This document shows positions 60,755-64,000 of a stretch of DNA of 64,000 nucleotides, piece after piece. A program made the translations under genes and the position numbers. The notes under the pieces were generated by a model. It made no database searches and was not told the DNA's origin. It saw only the letters and a list, made by a program, of their open reading frames with translations. The stretch spans positions 248,001 to 312,000 of the forward strand of contig SKCR01032772.1 of NCBI GenBank assembly GCA_019454045.1, given 5' to 3'. The stretch is from Zanthoxylum bungeanum. Lineage: Eukaryota; Streptophyta; Magnoliopsida; Sapindales; Rutaceae. Each line of letters opens with the position of its first letter. Position 1 is the first letter of the stretch.

Positions 60755-60788
60755 GTAAAAGAAAGAAAGAAAGAAAGAAAGAAAGAAA
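60755..60788. repeat. (GAAA)n microsatellite
   Basis: Eight tetranucleotide repeats in a row, slightly imperfect at the left. Confidence 0.9.
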
Positions 60789-61084
60789 CTATATATGGAG
60801 TGATATTCTTTTTTGTTTTTGTATAATTTCTTGTTCTCATTTAGATTAAGGACAAGGCATATTCACTCACTATTGTCAGAAGATCTTCCTGGAGATTTCA
60901 ATGCCTCTCATGTTAAAAAGCCTCAGACGAATTGACTAAGATTTGCAAATAAGTTCAACTATATATAGCTAGGGAATTAAAAAGAGGTAGAATTACTACA
61001 ATTACTGTTTTATATTTTATTTCCGGACAAATTTTATTTTCTTAACAAGTTTTTAATTTGTCATATAACTTCTATAACAGAACT

Positions 61085-63233
61085 GTTTATGTAACATTCC
61101 AGATTTTCGGGACTATTCTAGGAGATTCTCAGACTGTCGATATAGTCTTGGAATAGAATGATAATGAAGAATAAGTGCTTAAGTGGTGGAATGTGGATCA
61201 AAATATTATGAAATGAATATTCGTCGCGTTAGAAAACGCGTGGGACCAAGAATCAGTTACGTGATTTTTTTTATTATATGCGTATAGTTTACAGTTTTGG
61301 GCATGAATTTAGCAAACGAACTCCGATCGAGTTGGTTCTTGAACCATCGGACTCGTTTTTCCGAGACGAACAACTTTCGTGTTGAACACATTTCGAGAAT
61401 CGCATCAGAAGAGCTTTGAAAGTGGTGATTTCCGAAGTACCCTTATTAGTGGGGACATATTGGTAATTTTCGGATTTGGATATTTTTATTATTATTATTA
61501 TTATTTATTATTTCAGCTTATACAGATTAAGAAAGAGAAGAAAGAAGAGAGAGCAGGCGTGCGAGAGAAAAAGAAGGAAAAGAGAGAAGAGAAGTTCGAT
61601 TCCGATCCGTAGCTCAAATCCGACTGAGTCCTTAAGGAAAAGTGTAGATCTCGACGAGAGGATCATTTTGGTGGTAGTTTCATTTCGGGAAACTTCCAAT
61701 TTTCAGAGAAATCTCGGTAAGAAACTTTTTTGTGGTTTTTCTCGATTTCCCGTTGATCCGGAACTCCGATCGACAAACCGTCAGCGCCATTAGATCCGGG
61801 AGAGAGAGGGGAACGCTCGGCCGTCGGAAAATTTCCGATCGGACCGGCGCGTGAAGCTCACGCGCCACTCAAGTGGCGGCGCGTGAAGCCCACGCGCGGA
61901 CAGTGGCGGTGGCGCGTGGAACCCACGCGCCAGGCAGAACTTCGCGCCGACTTCCCGAGTCTCCTCCGCGAATTTCAGACCATTCCGAGTAGTAATGGAC
62001 CTCCGAATCTTAAATTTCGTTAGGATTGCGAGAACGACCGAATCACGTTTCTTGCATATTCTTTCATTTATTCTAGTTAGGATTATGTTCCTTATAGTAA
62101 ATTCTTTTGTCTGTTAGGTGATCGTGATACTGTAAGCAGGGACGGTCCTGCTGCATAGTTTCTTTCTCAGTAGTCAGCTCACCAGGTGCGTGGATAAACC
62201 TGTAACATTGATGTTTTCAAAAGTATATAGTATGTATGTTTTCTTAAATGAATTTTAAGGTAATGCATTAAATGAGTTTGTTTTCAGAAAGTTTATATAT
62301 TTTGCTATAAGGTATGGATCGAATATTGATTATGTTGAAATCATGTTTGTGATATATGAGAAACTTGCATGATTTGAGATATATGAGCATGGATTTTGGA
62401 AATGATTTTTATGTTAGGATGCACCCCGTGTACTTATATGTGCCAGATTATTGCCATGAGATAAGGTCTCATGTTGCCAGTTATTGCCGTGAGATAAGGT
62501 CTCACGTTGCCAGTTTGCTCCGGATGCCAGTTTTGCCGTGGGGAAGCCCCATGTTGCCAGCTTTGCCGTATTTGTCATGAGGTTGTGCATATAGATGAAT
62601 AAACAGATTTGTCTTTACAGAGTATTTTTGAGCAGTTGAGTTTTATGAGAAATGAGTTTATGAGAAATGAGATTTATGATTTGAGTTTTATGAGAAATGA
62701 GATTTACGATTTCAGGTAAATGTTTGAGATATCGATTTACAGCTTATGTGATTTATATATATTATGAAAGACTTGTTCGATCCACCTTGTTACTTGATTA
62801 TCCACGGCACTGAGCTGTGATCCATTGCACTAAGCGTGAGCTTACCCCCCACTCCTTAACATTTCAGGTTTAGCAGATTAGTAGATCGTTCTTACATCTG
62901 CTGTTTCGTCATCATTCCTGCCAGTAGAGAAAGGTTGTGCCAACAGTAGAGTGTCTTGTTATGTTTTGAGACTGTATTTCTAGATATGTATTTCTTGGAA
63001 GAATTTGTTATGTGATTATAGGCATTGAGCCTTTAATTGATACTGAGGTTATTGTTTTTCCTTTATGGATATTATGTTGAGTTGGATCATGGAGATCCTA
63101 TGTTATGATAGTATTTTCAGTTAGATTTTTTCCTTGTATTTTGGAGGATTAGTCCATATTACAGGGGAAACTCTGCCAGTTTCTAGTCTCCGTCTCACCC
63201 CTACTCTACCTAGGGGACGGGTGTGACAGTTTA
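61085..63233 (+). mobile_element. Solo LTR, 2139 bp, exact GTTTA duplication
   Basis: The LTR runs 61090-63228, opening TGTAACATTCCAG and ending GGGTGTGACA. It is flanked by GTTTA at 61085-61089 and 63229-63233. There is no internal element sequence. A GC-rich block near 61790-61935 stands out from the AT-rich context. The 3' half has repeated TTGCCAG motifs (62470-62560) shared with the LTR remnants at 27540-30055. LTR length and end form suggest a gypsy lineage, possibly a chromovirus such as Tekay (inference). Confidence 0.9.
61846..61931. repeat. Three GC-rich hairpin repeats
   Basis: GGCGCGTGAAGCTCACGCGC and two close variants begin at 61846, 61878 and 61911. Each is an imperfect inverted repeat with a GCGCGTG stem and a 5-7 base loop. 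The spacing is 32-33 bp. Confidence 0.88.
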
Positions 63234-64000
63234 CGTAAAGCAATGAATGATATATAAATTATGTATTCTACTGTTGTTAAATATTTTGTAAAAACTTCAA
63301 AGCAATGCTTTGTTGATGAGAGGTCTTGTGTTGAAACTTTTTGTAAATAACTTAGTCCTCCTTGCATAGTGATCTTTCTATACAAATTAATGAAACATGT
63401 TTAGAGTTTTGTTGAGTGATAGAAAGGCTATGCATGGTTGATCTCTATATCTATTGTCAATTTTAAATAAATGGATTTCGGTTTACTGGCCAACTGAAAA
63501 ATCTTCCACCATTTAGTATATCGAGCAATTAAGGATCCGTTTGCCCATTCTGACAAGTAAAGTATGTTCATTGTACTAACTAAGCATCATTCCCATATAC
63601 TGGATGATCAGATACTGGTATTGAGCATAAATTAATGATCTAGAATGACATATTTGGAGAGACAAAGCTTTGCTTAAGGACATTTACAGATTGAAGAAAA
63701 GGAAAGATGAAGCTAGTGTATAGTTGTATATGCATTTAAATCAAAAAGCATATACCCTTTCTCTTCCTCTGTAATTAGTTAATTAAATTCATGCATTACA
63801 CCTTTAGTGAAGCTCATGTAGCAAACATTCGACGACTATATATACAAGGACCATGTATCTTTAGTAATGCTCTCCATGCAGCATGGAAGTAGATCCATTC
63901 TACTTAGGCGTATGACATCCTCATAATGCATTATAGCAAAAGTTGTCTACTTTTGTAACATTTGCACTAGTTTTTTTGTAATATTTGCAGTAAAAATACA
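63234..64000. other. Intergenic DNA, no feature recognised
   Basis: AT-rich sequence without a supported gene or transposon boundary up to the window end. Confidence 0.5.

Overview
The window looks like nuclear DNA of a flowering plant, most likely a eudicot. It is AT-rich, most of it is transposon-derived, and only two confident host protein-coding genes are visible. Both are plant transcription factors. A two-exon bHLH gene of the TMO5/T5L1 (bHLH30-like) type lies on the minus strand at 7075-8729. A CYC/TB1-type (class II) TCP gene lies on the plus strand at 58055-59440. No true tRNA, rRNA, CRISPR array or bacterial-type feature was found, and the species cannot be named from this sequence.

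Layout. 1-866: non-coding, with a possible LTR fragment. 867-6006: a complete Ty1/copia LTR retrotransposon with 398-bp LTRs, CTTAT target-site duplications and a broken gag-pol. 6007-11650: the bHLH gene and its flanks. 11651-21330: a nested repeat block containing a SINE, two copies of a copia-type LTR (one with an internal tandem duplication), a broken copia gag-protease, an antisense gypsy fragment, and a host repeat (R) split by the insertion. 22024-23834: a Tourist-like MITE followed by a hAT-like MITE. 24858-36480: degenerate SINE, CACTA-like and LTR fragments, an inverted LTR pair, a local duplication carrying a SINE in one copy only, and an RNase H fragment. 36654-50741: a decayed Ty3/gypsy Tat/Ogre-like element. 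Its tandem-repeat region holds a second R copy, which itself holds an Athila-like element at 42881-49517. 50907-52882: a solo LTR. 53023-56885: SINEs, a second Tourist-like MITE and a tandem duplication. 58055-59440: the TCP gene. 60100-60660: a hAT-like MITE. 61085-63233: a second long solo LTR.

How the parts relate. The two host genes are about 50 kb apart and show no sign of co-regulation. The transposon layers give a relative chronology. The Tat-like element is oldest in its stack, R came next, and Athila was last. Likewise a copia-type LTR element entered the first R copy. The 5' copia element has LTRs differing at only 4 of 398 positions, so it is young, although its coding region is already interrupted. 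Several elements are bounded to the base by target-site duplications (5 bp for LTR elements, 8 bp for hAT, TAA for Tourist-like, 12-15 bp for SINEs). I saw no wholly new gene system. The most informative signals are structural: a paralogous empty site for a SINE, a duplicated promoter inside an LTR, three GC-rich hairpins in a solo LTR, and a doubly reused repeat.
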